Assembly: GCA_036384215.1 (NCBI GenBank)
Contig: DASVMX010000280.1
Span: 1-18,944 of the forward strand
Length of the DNA stretch: 18,944 nucleotides
Source: Paraktedonobacter sp036384215
GTDB taxonomy: Bacteria > Chloroflexota > Ktedonobacteria > Ktedonobacterales > Ktedonobacteraceae
Reading direction: 5' to 3'
Shown: one piece after another, positions 1 to 7,786 of the stretch
Layout: each line of letters begins with the position of its first letter
Numbering within the stretch: position 1 is the stretch's first letter
Translations under genes and position numbers: made by a program
The notes under the pieces: model-generated
The model's input: only the letters and a program-made list of their open reading frames with translations
What the model was told of the DNA's origin: nothing
Databases searched by the model: none

Positions 1-534
1 CTGGCGCAAGCGGGCACTACCGAAGAACAAGAGGCAGAGACGCTTTTCAAAATCTGGGAACTAATACCACTCCTCAAAGCAAAGTGGCACAAATTAGCAT
101 TTGGGGATAGGCTGACTGTCGTAAATGCGTTCACTCGCTCAGTAGAGATTTCCCTTCCTAGCCCTGGGTGGATCAAGGTTCAAGTTGAATGGAAAATTGG
201 ACAGATAGATATTATGCACACGCCCAAAGCATCAAACCATCTTGCATGGTCTATAGAGGAAAACGAGATAATAGGGGAATTGTACCCTACGACGAACGGG
301 TTAGAAATCCTTAAAAGACTCCCGAGCAGATCATGGGGGGCAATTCAAGCTCAGGCAGCAGTCCTAGGTGTCATACGTGAAAACGTCATCCCCAACAGGG
401 TCAGTGCGTATGTCTCTCGTTCCTGGCAGGATACAGAATACGCTCAGTCTCAGGAAATATCCAGCACCGACAAAAAAGCACAATGGTCCAGACCACCATG
501 TGGTATCTGTTGGAAGACGATACTATCGTCATGA
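1..534 (+). pseudogene. Recombinase-like C-terminal fragment with SANT/Myb-like segment, running into a disrupted host gene
   Basis: The frame is open from the first base, so the start lies to the left of the window; 177 residues are visible. Residues about 15-70 (LFKIWELIPLLKAKWHKLAF onward) resemble the C-terminal region of large serine recombinases, where a Trp-rich helix precedes a short beta segment ending in a VEWKIG-like strand. Residues about 80-125 (AWSIEENEIIGELYP, then RSWGAIQAQA.LGV.RE) look like a SANT/Myb or helix-turn-helix unit, with conserved Trp, Glu and the RSW..I..rA..LG signature. I have seen that combination in recombinases of actinobacterial or chloroflexotal elements. 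The last roughly 20 codons read through the coding sequence of the next gene in the wrong frame, so the natural C-terminus has been lost or replaced. The stretch is more AT-rich than the rest of the window. The family call is moderate because the catalytic N-terminus is not visible. Confidence 0.5.
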
Positions 535-800
535 ATACCAAAGCCGGACGCGTGAAGGACCGCAACCTGCGCCGCGATCCGCGCATCTCGATCTGCATCG
601 AGGGTGGCTATAACTACCTGACCATCAGCGGCTCTGTTGAATTGATCGAGGATCAGGAGACAGCTCAGCGGGATATCCGCCGCCTGGCCGTCCGCTATGA
701 CGGCGAGGAGAGCGCGGAGCAACAGATGGCCCGGCAGTTTTCCAAAGAGCAGCGCGTGACCATCCACCTGAAACCCGAGCACATTATCGAAAATCTCTAA
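483..800 (+). pseudogene. FMN/F420-dependent split-barrel oxidoreductase (pyridoxamine-phosphate-oxidase-like), N-terminus lost
   Basis: From QTTMWYLLEDDTIVMNTKAG onward the protein matches the core of the PPOX-class F420-dependent flavin/deazaflavin oxidoreductases: a MWY strand, then TKAGRVKDRNLRRDPR, then the RISICIEGG strand, ending in a KPEHI-type C-terminus. Family members are usually about 130-145 residues long and begin with about 30 residues carrying the xxATxNPDGxPQ strand. That part is absent here. Codons upstream of the ATG at 483 read as unrelated sequence belonging to the recombinase-like frame. The ATG at 483 lies at the join and has no convincing ribosome-binding site. The C-terminal two thirds are undamaged, which suggests a recent event. 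Members reduce small molecules with F420H2 or FMN, but this copy is probably inactive. Confidence 0.7.
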
Positions 801-823
801 TTCATCAACAGAAGAGTAACAAC

Positions 824-1033
824 ATGGCCAGGATCTTTGTCGCGGGAGGCGTCGCCTACAATTGCATGGTCTACCTGGACACGTTGCCTGAACCTCGTTC
901 AGCCACGGTCTTCAGCCAGGGATATCATGAGACAGTTGGGGGGACGGGCGCGGGCAAGGCTCTGGCGCTGAAGCGCCTCGGCGCCCAGGTTATGCTCCAT
1001 TTAAAACTGTTCATGAAAGGATCTCTCCTATGA
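824..1033 (+). pseudogene. PfkB/ribokinase-family sugar kinase, N-terminal fragment only
   Basis: The first 58 residues (ARIFVAGGVAYNCMVYLDTLPEP, then the HETVGGTGAGKALALKRLGAQV block) are the classic start of a PfkB-family carbohydrate kinase: the glycine-rich first strand, the substrate-contacting N/D-x-LP turn, and the GGxGxNxA-like motif, here GGTGAGKA. Family members are about 300 residues long. Homology stops abruptly after about base 999, and the frame ends 11 codons later. The ATP-binding half, with the GAGD catalytic motif, is absent from the window. The stop codon overlaps the start of the next gene as ATGA (1030-1033), so translation of the fragment could still be coupled to it. 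It lies 23 bp downstream of the oxidoreductase remnant, consistent with a former operon. It cannot be an active kinase. Confidence 0.7.
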
Positions 1034-1572
1034 AACGATACATTCTCACTGGCACACCAGGCTCAGGAAAAACCTCAATTCTTCATGAGTTGAAAAACCA
1101 GGGGTATTCGGTGGTGGAGGAAGCCGCAACCGATGTGATTGCCCTTGAGAACAAACGCGGCAATCCTGAGCCGTGGATGCAGGCCAACTTTATTGATAAG
1201 ATTATCCGACTCCAAAAACAGAGGCAAGTCGAAACCGAAATGGGTCCTGATGAACTGCAAGTGTACGACCGTTCGCCCATTTGTACCTTTGCCCTGAGTC
1301 GGTATCTTGGATATCCGCCCTCTGTGTGTCTGTTAGAAGAAATGGAGAGAATTGAGCGCGAGAACATTTACCAGAAACAGGTCTTCTTTCTCGAACATCT
1401 TGGGTTCTGCCAACCCACGGAAGCCAGAAAAATCACGTTTGAAGAGTCTCTCCTTTTCGAGAAGATCCACGCAGAAATCTACACCTCTTTGGGCTATCAC
1501 TTGATAAAAGTGGCTCCTGAAGCGCTTTCGCAGCGAGTCCATCGCATTCTGAAATACATGAGGAGTTGCTGA
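1030..1572 (+). CDS. Small P-loop NTPase of the AAA_28 (NadR/TTD14-like) type
   Basis: A 180-residue protein opening with a Walker A motif, TGTPGSGKTS (about residues 7-16), followed by EEAATDVI and a long helix (WMQANFIDKIIRLQKQRQ). The YDRSP segment fits a Walker B/switch position. The FFLEHLGFC and ARKITFEESLLFEKIH blocks are typical of the AAA_28 family of small ATPase/kinase-like proteins, whose substrates are mostly unknown. Length and layout match the family, so the gene looks intact. The start is supported by an AAAGG sequence about 9 bases upstream and by the ATGA overlap with the truncated sugar kinase. Its base composition is visibly more AT-rich than the genes from 1715 onward, which suggests it arrived separately. 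The terminator at 1668 follows it. Function is not assigned. Confidence 0.75.
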   Translation: MKRYILTGTPGSGKTSILHELKNQGYSVVEEAATDVIALENKRGNPEPWMQANFIDKIIRLQKQRQVETEMGPDELQVYDRSPICTFALSRYLGYPPSVCLLEEMERIERENIYQKQVFFLEHLGFCQPTEARKITFEESLLFEKIHAEIYTSLGYHLIKVAPEALSQRVHRILKYMRSC

Positions 1573-1667
1573 TGGACAAGAAAAACAATGGGTGACGATT
1601 TTATTATTTCCACACGGAAAAACGTCTTCAGAGTGGCTCCTCTCGTACCTTTCTCTCGTGAGCTAGC

Positions 1668-1717
1668 AAAGAGATGGAGGGTTACCTGTACAGGCAACCT
1701 TCCATCTCTTTTCTTTA
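1668..1717. terminator. Bidirectional intrinsic terminator between the AAA_28-like gene and the P450 gene
   Basis: Bases 1668-1688 and 1691-1711 form a stem of about 20 pairs around a CCTGTACAGG palindrome, with one A/C mismatch and one G-U pair. A TTTCTTT run follows on the plus strand, and the 5' arm begins with AAAG, giving U residues on the minus strand. It serves the plus-strand NTPase and the convergent minus-strand P450. The far edge of the T run overlaps the P450 stop codon. Confidence 0.85.
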
Positions 1718-2974
1718 ATCCGCAGATGCCCCAAATTCCACAGGCAAAGCTAGCAGGCCGCGCAGGGAGTAGTTGGGGCGAAAAACGGGTGGGCCGCCGA
1801 TGATACGCATATCGGGCAAACGTCGGAGCATAGTTGCAAAGGCGACCTGGCTCTCCATACGCGCCAGGGCGGCTCCCAGGCAATAATGGATGCCGTAGCC
1901 AAAGCCGAGGGTGCGTGTGGGATGGCGATTGATGTCCAATCGCTCAGGGTCGGGATACTTTTCGGCGTCCCGGTTGGCAGAGCCTACAAAAAGATAGAGG
2001 CTGCTGCCCACGGGAATTTCCACGCCACGGATGGTCACGCCCTGTGTCGTCCGGCGAGCCAGGGTGTGAACCGGGCTGACGTAGCGCAGCAGTTCTTCAA
2101 CCGCAGCCGGGATTTTGCCGGGATCGGCCTGTAGCTGCGCCATCTGGTCAGGATGCTGCAAGAGCAGGCTCATACCTACGGCGATCAAATTGGCAGTGGT
2201 TTCGTGACCAGCGAAAAGCAAGAAGTTGGTCGAGATAATAATCTCATCCTCGCTGAGCATATCGCCATTTTCTTCTGCCTGCACCATCAGGCTCAGCAGA
2301 TCATCGCCTGGCCGCCTGCGCCGCTCGGCGATCAGGCTTTGCAGGTAGACCTTCACTTCGGCAAAGACACCAGCCAGGCGCGGCCAGACAGCCGGGCCAT
2401 TAAAAAGCAGGGTGGCAACAAATTCATTAATTGCTTCCGAACTGGCCTTGATATAGGCGCGCCCGCTGCGAGGAATCCCCAGCATATCCAGGATCACATT
2501 GGAAGGCAGCGGATAAGCCAGGTCCGCAACAAGATCCATCTTTCCATCTGCCAGGTGTTGATCAATAAGCTCATCCACCAGTCGCTGTACGGTTGGCCGG
2601 AAAGATTCCAGCATACGCGGGGTAAAAGTCTTCTGCATCAGCGCGCGCTGGCGCGTATGCCCCGGAGGGTCCATCCCCTGGAGATTAGCGGACAGAAAGG
2701 GCACAATCTGCTTGAGATACTGGCTTTCCTCCGAGTCTTCGGTAAAGCCTAGCGACTCCCCCATCGCCTCGGGTACAAGCGACCAGACATCGGATGAAAA
2801 ACGCTGATTGTCGGCAAAAGCCATGTAGACATCATCGTATCTGGTCAGCATATAGCAGCTAAACATGGAATTCCAGCGCACCGGCTCGTTTTCTCGCAAA
2901 AACGCGTACGCCGGGTACGGATCTTGCACCGTCGCAAATAAGTTATCCAGTTCCAGAGCAGTTTCTTCTGCCAT
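1715..2974 (-). CDS. Cytochrome P450 (soluble bacterial CYP)
   Basis: A 419-residue soluble P450 that should insert one oxygen atom into an unidentified substrate, using electrons from a ferredoxin-type partner. All landmarks are present: the I-helix AGHETT (residues 255-260) with the acid-alcohol pair, the K-helix EELLR ExxR motif, and the heme loop FGYGIHYCLGAALARME with Cys365 as heme ligand. The early DPPGHTRQR motif of the C-helix is also present. The start chosen is the ATG at 2974, because GGAGGA at 2981-2986 sits 6 bases before it. An in-frame ATG at 2980 is too close to that site, and an in-frame GTG at 3004 gives a longer reading with no ribosome-binding support. No ferredoxin, ferredoxin reductase or biosynthetic partner lies nearby. 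The gene is convergent with the NTPase gene across a shared terminator. Confidence 0.93.
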   Translation of the reverse strand: MAEETALELDNLFATVQDPYPAYAFLRENEPVRWNSMFSCYMLTRYDDVYMAFADNQRFSSDVWSLVPEAMGESLGFTEDSEESQYLKQIVPFLSANLQGMDPPGHTRQRALMQKTFTPRMLESFRPTVQRLVDELIDQHLADGKMDLVADLAYPLPSNVILDMLGIPRSGRAYIKASSEAINEFVATLLFNGPAVWPRLAGVFAEVKVYLQSLIAERRRRPGDDLLSLMVQAEENGDMLSEDEIIISTNFLLFAGHETTANLIAVGMSLLLQHPDQMAQLQADPGKIPAAVEELLRYVSPVHTLARRTTQGVTIRGVEIPVGSSLYLFVGSANRDAEKYPDPERLDINRHPTRTLGFGYGIHYCLGAALARMESQVAFATMLRRLPDMRIIGGPPVFRPNYSLRGLLALPVEFGASAD

Positions 2975-3136
2975 AGTCATTCCTCCATGTGCGTCACGAG
3001 GCACACCTGGTCAAAGTTACACACTGAACAAACTGACTTTGTGTCTTCTCTACTGAGGAGTATACCCGGACTTTTTCTGTTTTAGAAGGAATTTCATCGT
3101 TGCAAAGAGAAAACTGATCTATTAAAGTTGAGGGAA

Positions 3137-3183
3137 AAGAGGAGCAGCCCTGTTGAGCAAGGTTCAACAGGGCTGCTCCTCTT
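3137..3183 (-). terminator. Intrinsic terminator of the glycoside operon
   Basis: Arms 3137-3156 and 3164-3183 are perfectly complementary over 20 pairs, with a short loop. On the minus strand the stem is followed by a TTTTCCCTC tract. It lies 17 bp past the stop codon of the GH31 gene and upstream of the P450 start, so it separates the two co-oriented units. Confidence 0.85.
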
Positions 3184-3200
3184 CATCCCCTCTTCCGCAC

Positions 3201-5678
3201 TTAAAGCTGCACAAGCACATCAACCGCCTCATCATAAGGCAGTGCTGCAAGGTCGATGCTCAGGCAGTTCCGGGCAGGGTCGTGTTGCCAGGCGGCGGGA
3301 GTTGAGCCACAGCGGACATTTTCAGGTGCGGTGGCGATGCTGCGCAGTTCGAGGCGCAGGCGCTGGTCCGCGGGCACGTAGCTACCTTCGGACTGGCTGA
3401 TAACGATGCGCAAGGCGCTGCCTTCGCGCTCGCAGGTGATGCCGCGCCGGGCAAAGATACCGAGTTCCTGCTCGTAGCCGTCACCCGCGTCCTGGTAGAG
3501 CGTGGCCTGACCACGTCCTTCCGCGGGGTAGAGCAGAAGCGTCAGGGTGTCGGCGGGCAATTCGCTGGTATAGTTCATGGCTGGCCAGAGGGGTACGGCG
3601 GTGTTGGCACGCACGTAGAGCGCTGGCTGCCCAAGGGGTGCGTGCGCCAGGATGTGCGCCGGGCCTTCGACGCGTTCGCCGCTCCAGTAGTGAAACCAGG
3701 TGCCCGCGGGCAAGTAGACATGGCGGTACTCGGCTCCCGGACTGGTGATCGGAGCGATCAAAAGCGCGTCTCCACACAGCGCCTGGTCGTCGATCTTGCG
3801 CGCGGTCTCGTCGGCAGGATCAGCCCAGAAAAGCGGGCGCAGAATGGGCGCTCCTGTACGGTTGCTCTCGTCGAAAAGGGTGTAGAGATACGGCAGGAGG
3901 CGCTGGCGCAGGCTCAGCATCTCCCGGCAGACGGACTCATAGGCCTCGCCAAACAGCCAGGGCTCCTGGCGCAAGCTCCGCTTCTCTGAGTGGTTGCGGC
4001 AGAAAGGCTGGAAGATACCAAATTCGGTCCAGCGCGCCAGCAGTTCGCCATTGCTGTCGCCATAATAGCCACCAATATCGACGCCGGCCCAGGCCACGCC
4101 TGAGAGGCCAAGATTCACGACCTGCGGCACACTCATGGCAAGGTGTTCCCAGGAAGACGAGTTGTCGCCGGTCCAGACCAGCGCGTGCCGCTGGATACCC
4201 GCGTAACCCGCGCGCGAAATGACAAAGGGGCGCTGCTCCGGGCGATGGCGTAGCAAACCTTCACGCGCGGCCTGAACCAGCAGTGAGCCATAAGCATTGT
4301 GAACCTGGACATGCAGGCGCGTCTCGCCTCCTCCAGGATGCACAACATCCGCCGGCAAAGTCGAGTGCAGCGGAATAAACAGCGATGGCTCGTTCATATC
4401 CGACCAGATGCCCGTGATGCCCGCATCAAGCAGAACGCGATGCTGATCTCCCCACCATTCGCGCGTCTCTGGATTGGTAAAGTCGGGAAAGGTGCAGACC
4501 CCCGGCCAGACGGCGTTCTGATAATCGTGCCCCATCACGGTCTTACAATACAGATCGCGCTCTCGGCCCTCGATATAGACCGGGTACTGTTCATCTACCT
4601 TGATCCCCGCGTCGACGATACACACGACATGAAAGCCCATTTCGCGCAATTCGCTCATCAATCCTTCTGGATCGGGGAAGCGCTCGCTATCCCAGGTAAA
4701 AACACGGTAGCCATCCAGCGCGTCGATATCGAGATAGAGTGTATCGCAGGGGATGTTATGCTCGCGGAGCAGGCGCGCGACTCTGCGCACTTCGTCGGCG
4801 GTTTCATAGCTGAAGCGGCTCTGTCCATTGCCCAGCGACCAGAGCGGAGCGAGCGGCGTGCGGCCCGTCAGTTCGGTATAGCGCGCCAGCACGTCCTGAG
4901 GCGTGGGACCACAAAAGACATAGTAGACGAGATCGCCGCAGGCAGCACCAAACCAGGAACGCGTGGGATCGTCGTGGGCCAGGTCGAACTCGACGCGCGT
5001 GGGATTATCCAGAAAGAAGCCCCAACTCAGACCGTCGTTGACAACCAGGGTAAACGGGATCGAGACATAGAGATTATTTTGCAGGATGGTGTGTCCCGGC
5101 GGCGGATCGGTATTCCAGAAAAGCTGGCGCGTCCCCACTTTGTTCAAACCGTCTGTGCGCTCGCCACAGCCGAAGTAGGCCGCGCCCGCGCTATGCTGTT
5201 TATACACTCGCACTGGCGTGCCCAGCGTACCCACCGTGTTGGGCAAAAGCAGCGAAGGCATGTGTTCAGGCGTGGTAAACCAGCCCATGCCCAGTTCTGG
5301 ATCATCCGCGGCAAATGTCCGGCCCGCGCTATCCACAAAGCTGATGCGCAGCGGATCAAGCGAGAGGCGCGCCGTCGCGGCTGAGGTGGTGAGGCTTAAC
5401 TCGCCTGCGCGCTCGTAAATTGTCACAGTACCCGCGTCCCAGACCTGCTCCACAACGGCCATAGACTGATAGTCCACGGGCCGCCCATGGGGAAACAGGC
5501 CCACGCGGAACAGGTCGGGAGCCAGCGCGGTCACCTCGACCGTGGCCGAGTCAGCACGCAAGCAAACCTTCGCGGCTTCTTGAGCCAGAACGCTGGCCGG
5601 GCCAAGAGCCTGATATCCTATTGGCGCTGAGGGTGAGAATTGTCGAACATGCGCGCTTGCTGGCTGTGCCAACTCCAT
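3201..5678 (-). CDS. GH31-family alpha-glycosidase (alpha-glucosidase/alpha-xylosidase type)
   Basis: An 825-residue retaining alpha-glycoside hydrolase. An N-terminal beta-sandwich (about residues 30-240) precedes the (beta/alpha)8 barrel, which starts near TPLAPLWSLGNGQSRFSY. The nucleophile is Asp427 in GIWSDMNEPS, the GH31 signature. The acid/base is probably Asp505 in VWTGDNSSSWEHL. The GVDIGGYYGD and FCRNHSEKRSLRQEPW blocks are also typical. C-terminal beta domains follow, including a DUF5110-like part (TLTLLLYPAEGRGQATLYQDAGDGYEQE). There is no signal peptide, so it should act in the cytoplasm on sugars brought in by the transporter. It is the last gene of the operon, 63 bp after the second permease, with AAAGGA about 11 bases before the start. 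The sequence alone does not settle whether glucosides or xylosides are cleaved. Confidence 0.95.
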   Translation of the reverse strand: MELAQPASAHVRQFSPSAPIGYQALGPASVLAQEAAKVCLRADSATVEVTALAPDLFRVGLFPHGRPVDYQSMAVVEQVWDAGTVTIYERAGELSLTTSAATARLSLDPLRISFVDSAGRTFAADDPELGMGWFTTPEHMPSLLLPNTVGTLGTPVRVYKQHSAGAAYFGCGERTDGLNKVGTRQLFWNTDPPPGHTILQNNLYVSIPFTLVVNDGLSWGFFLDNPTRVEFDLAHDDPTRSWFGAACGDLVYYVFCGPTPQDVLARYTELTGRTPLAPLWSLGNGQSRFSYETADEVRRVARLLREHNIPCDTLYLDIDALDGYRVFTWDSERFPDPEGLMSELREMGFHVVCIVDAGIKVDEQYPVYIEGRERDLYCKTVMGHDYQNAVWPGVCTFPDFTNPETREWWGDQHRVLLDAGITGIWSDMNEPSLFIPLHSTLPADVVHPGGGETRLHVQVHNAYGSLLVQAAREGLLRHRPEQRPFVISRAGYAGIQRHALVWTGDNSSSWEHLAMSVPQVVNLGLSGVAWAGVDIGGYYGDSNGELLARWTEFGIFQPFCRNHSEKRSLRQEPWLFGEAYESVCREMLSLRQRLLPYLYTLFDESNRTGAPILRPLFWADPADETARKIDDQALCGDALLIAPITSPGAEYRHVYLPAGTWFHYWSGERVEGPAHILAHAPLGQPALYVRANTAVPLWPAMNYTSELPADTLTLLLYPAEGRGQATLYQDAGDGYEQELGIFARRGITCEREGSALRIVISQSEGSYVPADQRLRLELRSIATAPENVRCGSTPAAWQHDPARNCLSIDLAALPYDEAVDVLVQL

Positions 5679-5741
5679 AACAATAGTTTCCTTTCAAAAG
5701 AACATTCCAAAGAGATTTCTCATACAACTGCTCTACCTGGC

Positions 5742-6710
5742 CTATCCCTTTAGACCTGTCAGTGTAATGCCACGCAGGATCTGCCGTTGGAACACCAGGA
5801 ACAATATGACGGGCGGAATACAGGCCAACGCCAGACCAGCCATCAGGTAGATAAACGGCAAGGGGTAATTTGAATTGATCCCCGACTGTTGATAGATTGA
5901 AACGCTCAGCGGCTGGAGGTTGGTGTTCCCCAGCACCAGCAGCGGCCAGAGAAAATCTTTCCACGACGCGACCACGGTAAAAATTGTGATCACCGCCAGC
6001 ACCGGGCGCGAAAGCGGTAAGATCACTCGCATAAAAAGCTGCCAGGCATTCGCACCGTCCAACCGCGCGGCATCTGACAACTCCCCCGGAATGGTATCAA
6101 AAAAGCTCTTGAGAACCAGGATGTTAAAAGCGCTCGCCGCCTCCGGCAGCCAGACGCCGCTCCAGGAATTAATCAGCGAGACATGGATCAAGGGCAGATC
6201 GCTAATATTGACAAACTGCGGAATAAGATAGGCTACTGGCGGCACCATTAAGGTGCTGAAGAAGCAGAACTGAATCACACCCTTGCCCGCCGGACGGAGT
6301 TTGGAGAGCGCGTAAGCCGCGCTTGCCGAAACGACGATCTGTAAGATGACCGCGCCAGCAGCCAGCACCAGGGTATTGCCAAAGTAAAGCGGAAAATTCA
6401 GCACATTCCAGGCATTGCTATAGTTTGCCCATTGGGGATGCGCTGGCCAGAAAGTTGGCGGCGTCTGGAAGATCTCCAGACTGGACTTCACCGCGCTACT
6501 GAACAGCCAGTAGAGCGGGCCAATCGCGATTAGCGTGGAAACCAGGAGTAGCGCAAAGATCAACCAGTACAGCGTCCTTCCTGCTGGACGCTTCAGCATC
6601 AGCGGCGAAACCAGCGAGCGCTCGCTCGCGTCTCCCGCGGCCTTGCGCCGCCACCAGCGCGGTTTTCCCTCGCGCTGCTCGTCGAGTGGATTTTGCATGA
6701 GCAGAGCCAT
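5742..6710 (-). CDS. ABC sugar transporter permease, MalG/CUT1 type
   Basis: A 322-residue inner-membrane permease with a hydrophilic N-terminal tail (about 45 residues) and six predicted membrane spans. The first is RTLYWLIFALLLVSTLIAIG and the last LACIPPVILFLVFQRQIL. The cytoplasmic EAA loop that docks onto the ATPase reads ELSDAARLDGANAWQLFMRVILP. The ending QRQILRGITLTGLKG is the usual C-terminus of MalG-like CUT1 permeases. The start lies only 3 bp past the stop of the other permease, so the two are almost certainly translated from one message and form the heterodimeric channel. Substrate specificity cannot be read from the permease; the GH31 neighbour suggests alpha-glycosides. Confidence 0.94.
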   Translation of the reverse strand: MALLMQNPLDEQREGKPRWWRRKAAGDASERSLVSPLMLKRPAGRTLYWLIFALLLVSTLIAIGPLYWLFSSAVKSSLEIFQTPPTFWPAHPQWANYSNAWNVLNFPLYFGNTLVLAAGAVILQIVVSASAAYALSKLRPAGKGVIQFCFFSTLMVPPVAYLIPQFVNISDLPLIHVSLINSWSGVWLPEAASAFNILVLKSFFDTIPGELSDAARLDGANAWQLFMRVILPLSRPVLAVITIFTVVASWKDFLWPLLVLGNTNLQPLSVSIYQQSGINSNYPLPFIYLMAGLALACIPPVILFLVFQRQILRGITLTGLKG

Positions 6711-6713
6711 GAC

Positions 6714-7700
6714 CTATTCTCCCTCCATCGAAGTGCGCGTCATGCGCATGTAAATCAGCGCGAACACAGCCAGCGCCAGGAACAGCAGGACGCTCAGAGC
6801 GCTCGCCCCGCCAAAATCAGCGTTCTGGAAGGCATAAGTATAGATCAGCAAGACCAGGCTCATCGTGGCATTCTGGGGGCCACCGCCCGTAATCGTGAAT
6901 GGCTCCGTGAATACTTGCATTGTGCCAATTACTTGCAAGACCAGCATCAGCAACATAATCGGGCGAATGGTTGGGAGCGTGATTGACCAGAGCCGCCGCC
7001 AGATGTTCGCGCCGTCGATCTCCGCTGCCTCGTAGAGCGAGGCAGGAACGCCCTGGAGCGCCGCCAGGTAGATCAGCATGGTTGAGCCTGCCGCGCTCCA
7101 GGTGGCAATGATCATCAGCGCGGGCAGCGCGGTTCCCGGTGTCTCCAGCCAGAGTCCACCGGGCAGGTGTATCAGGCTGAGCAGCGCGTTCAACAGACCG
7201 GAATCAGGATTATAGATCCAGCGCCAGAGAAAGACCGTCACAATTGGCGGCAGCATAACTGGCAGATAAAAGGCCAGGCGGAAAAAGCCTTTGCCGTGGC
7301 GCATCTCGTTGACCAGCAAGGCCAGCACAATCGGCACCAGGTAACCAAATAACAACGCGTACAACGTAAACGCCACGGTATTGCGCCAGGCCACTCCGAA
7401 GAGCGGATCGGTGAAGACGTGGCGATAATTGAGCAGACCAACCCAGCTCGGCGAGCTGATCATATCAATGCTCTGAAAGCTCATCACAAAGCCAAGCACA
7501 ATGGGATACCAGACAAACAGCGCAAAAATCAGCAGCGCGGGCAACAAAAAAAGATACCCGCTCAAATTGCGCCGCAAACCCCGTTTGAGCCGCCGCGCCA
7601 GCGACTGCTCCTCCCGCGAACCGCGCATACGTGCGCCCTGCGAGGTCGGCAATGCTTGCGAGACTGGCGGCGAAGATGAAGAGATAGATGAAAATTCCAC
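6714..7700 (-). CDS. ABC sugar transporter permease, MalF/UgpA/CUT1 type
   Basis: A 328-residue membrane protein and partner of the MalG-like permease. A Ser/Pro-rich, basic cytoplasmic tail of about 45 residues precedes six predicted spans, starting with GYLFLLPALLIFALFVWYPI and ending with LSVLLFLALAVFALIYMRM. The EAA docking loop is SLYEAAEIDGANIWRRLWSITLP. The GGGPQNATMSLVLLIYTYAF segment is typical of MalF-like CUT1 subunits. The start is a GTG at 7698-7700, supported by AAGGAG 8 bases upstream; no in-frame ATG fits better. A strong stem-loop (7736-7772) separates it from the binding-protein gene and probably lowers its expression relative to that gene. Confidence 0.94.
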   Translation of the reverse strand: MEFSSISSSSPPVSQALPTSQGARMRGSREEQSLARRLKRGLRRNLSGYLFLLPALLIFALFVWYPIVLGFVMSFQSIDMISSPSWVGLLNYRHVFTDPLFGVAWRNTVAFTLYALLFGYLVPIVLALLVNEMRHGKGFFRLAFYLPVMLPPIVTVFLWRWIYNPDSGLLNALLSLIHLPGGLWLETPGTALPALMIIATWSAAGSTMLIYLAALQGVPASLYEAAEIDGANIWRRLWSITLPTIRPIMLLMLVLQVIGTMQVFTEPFTITGGGPQNATMSLVLLIYTYAFQNADFGGASALSVLLFLALAVFALIYMRMTRTSMEGE

Positions 7701-7735
7701 GACACCTTCTCCTTTGTTACTTATTCACCCTGGAG

Positions 7736-7772
7736 GCGCGACCAGGCCAGGGCGAATCCAGCCTGGCCGCGC
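7736..7772 (-). promoter_or_regulatory. Intercistronic stem-loop between the solute-binding protein and permease genes
   Basis: Arms 7736-7747 and 7761-7772 pair over 12 positions; the one mismatch in DNA becomes a G-U pair in the minus-strand RNA. The loop is 13 nt. No U-run follows, so it does not look like a full terminator. In CUT1 operons such hairpins after the binding-protein gene typically protect the upstream message and make the binding protein more abundant than the permeases. That role here is inference. Confidence 0.6.
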
Positions 7773-7786
7773 TTCCGGTATAATGA

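Noticed and set aside
1588..1803. 71-codon plus-strand frame after the small NTPase
   Set aside because: It runs through the terminator hairpin and into the antisense of the P450 gene; no ribosome-binding site.
2975..3004. Longer P450 with a GTG start at 3004
   Set aside because: The GGAGGA ribosome-binding site lies inside this extension and is correctly spaced for the ATG at 2974.
3005..3070. Imperfect ACAC/GTGT dyad and a TATACT box upstream of the P450 gene, considered as operator and promoter
   Set aside because: The dyad has few matching pairs and no good -35 accompanies the TATACT at 3058-3063 (minus strand).
4299..5384. Long plus-strand reading frame (361 codons) opposite the GH31 gene
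   Set aside because: It lies wholly antisense to a clear GH31 enzyme, has no family resemblance or ribosome-binding site, and reflects GC-rich codon structure.
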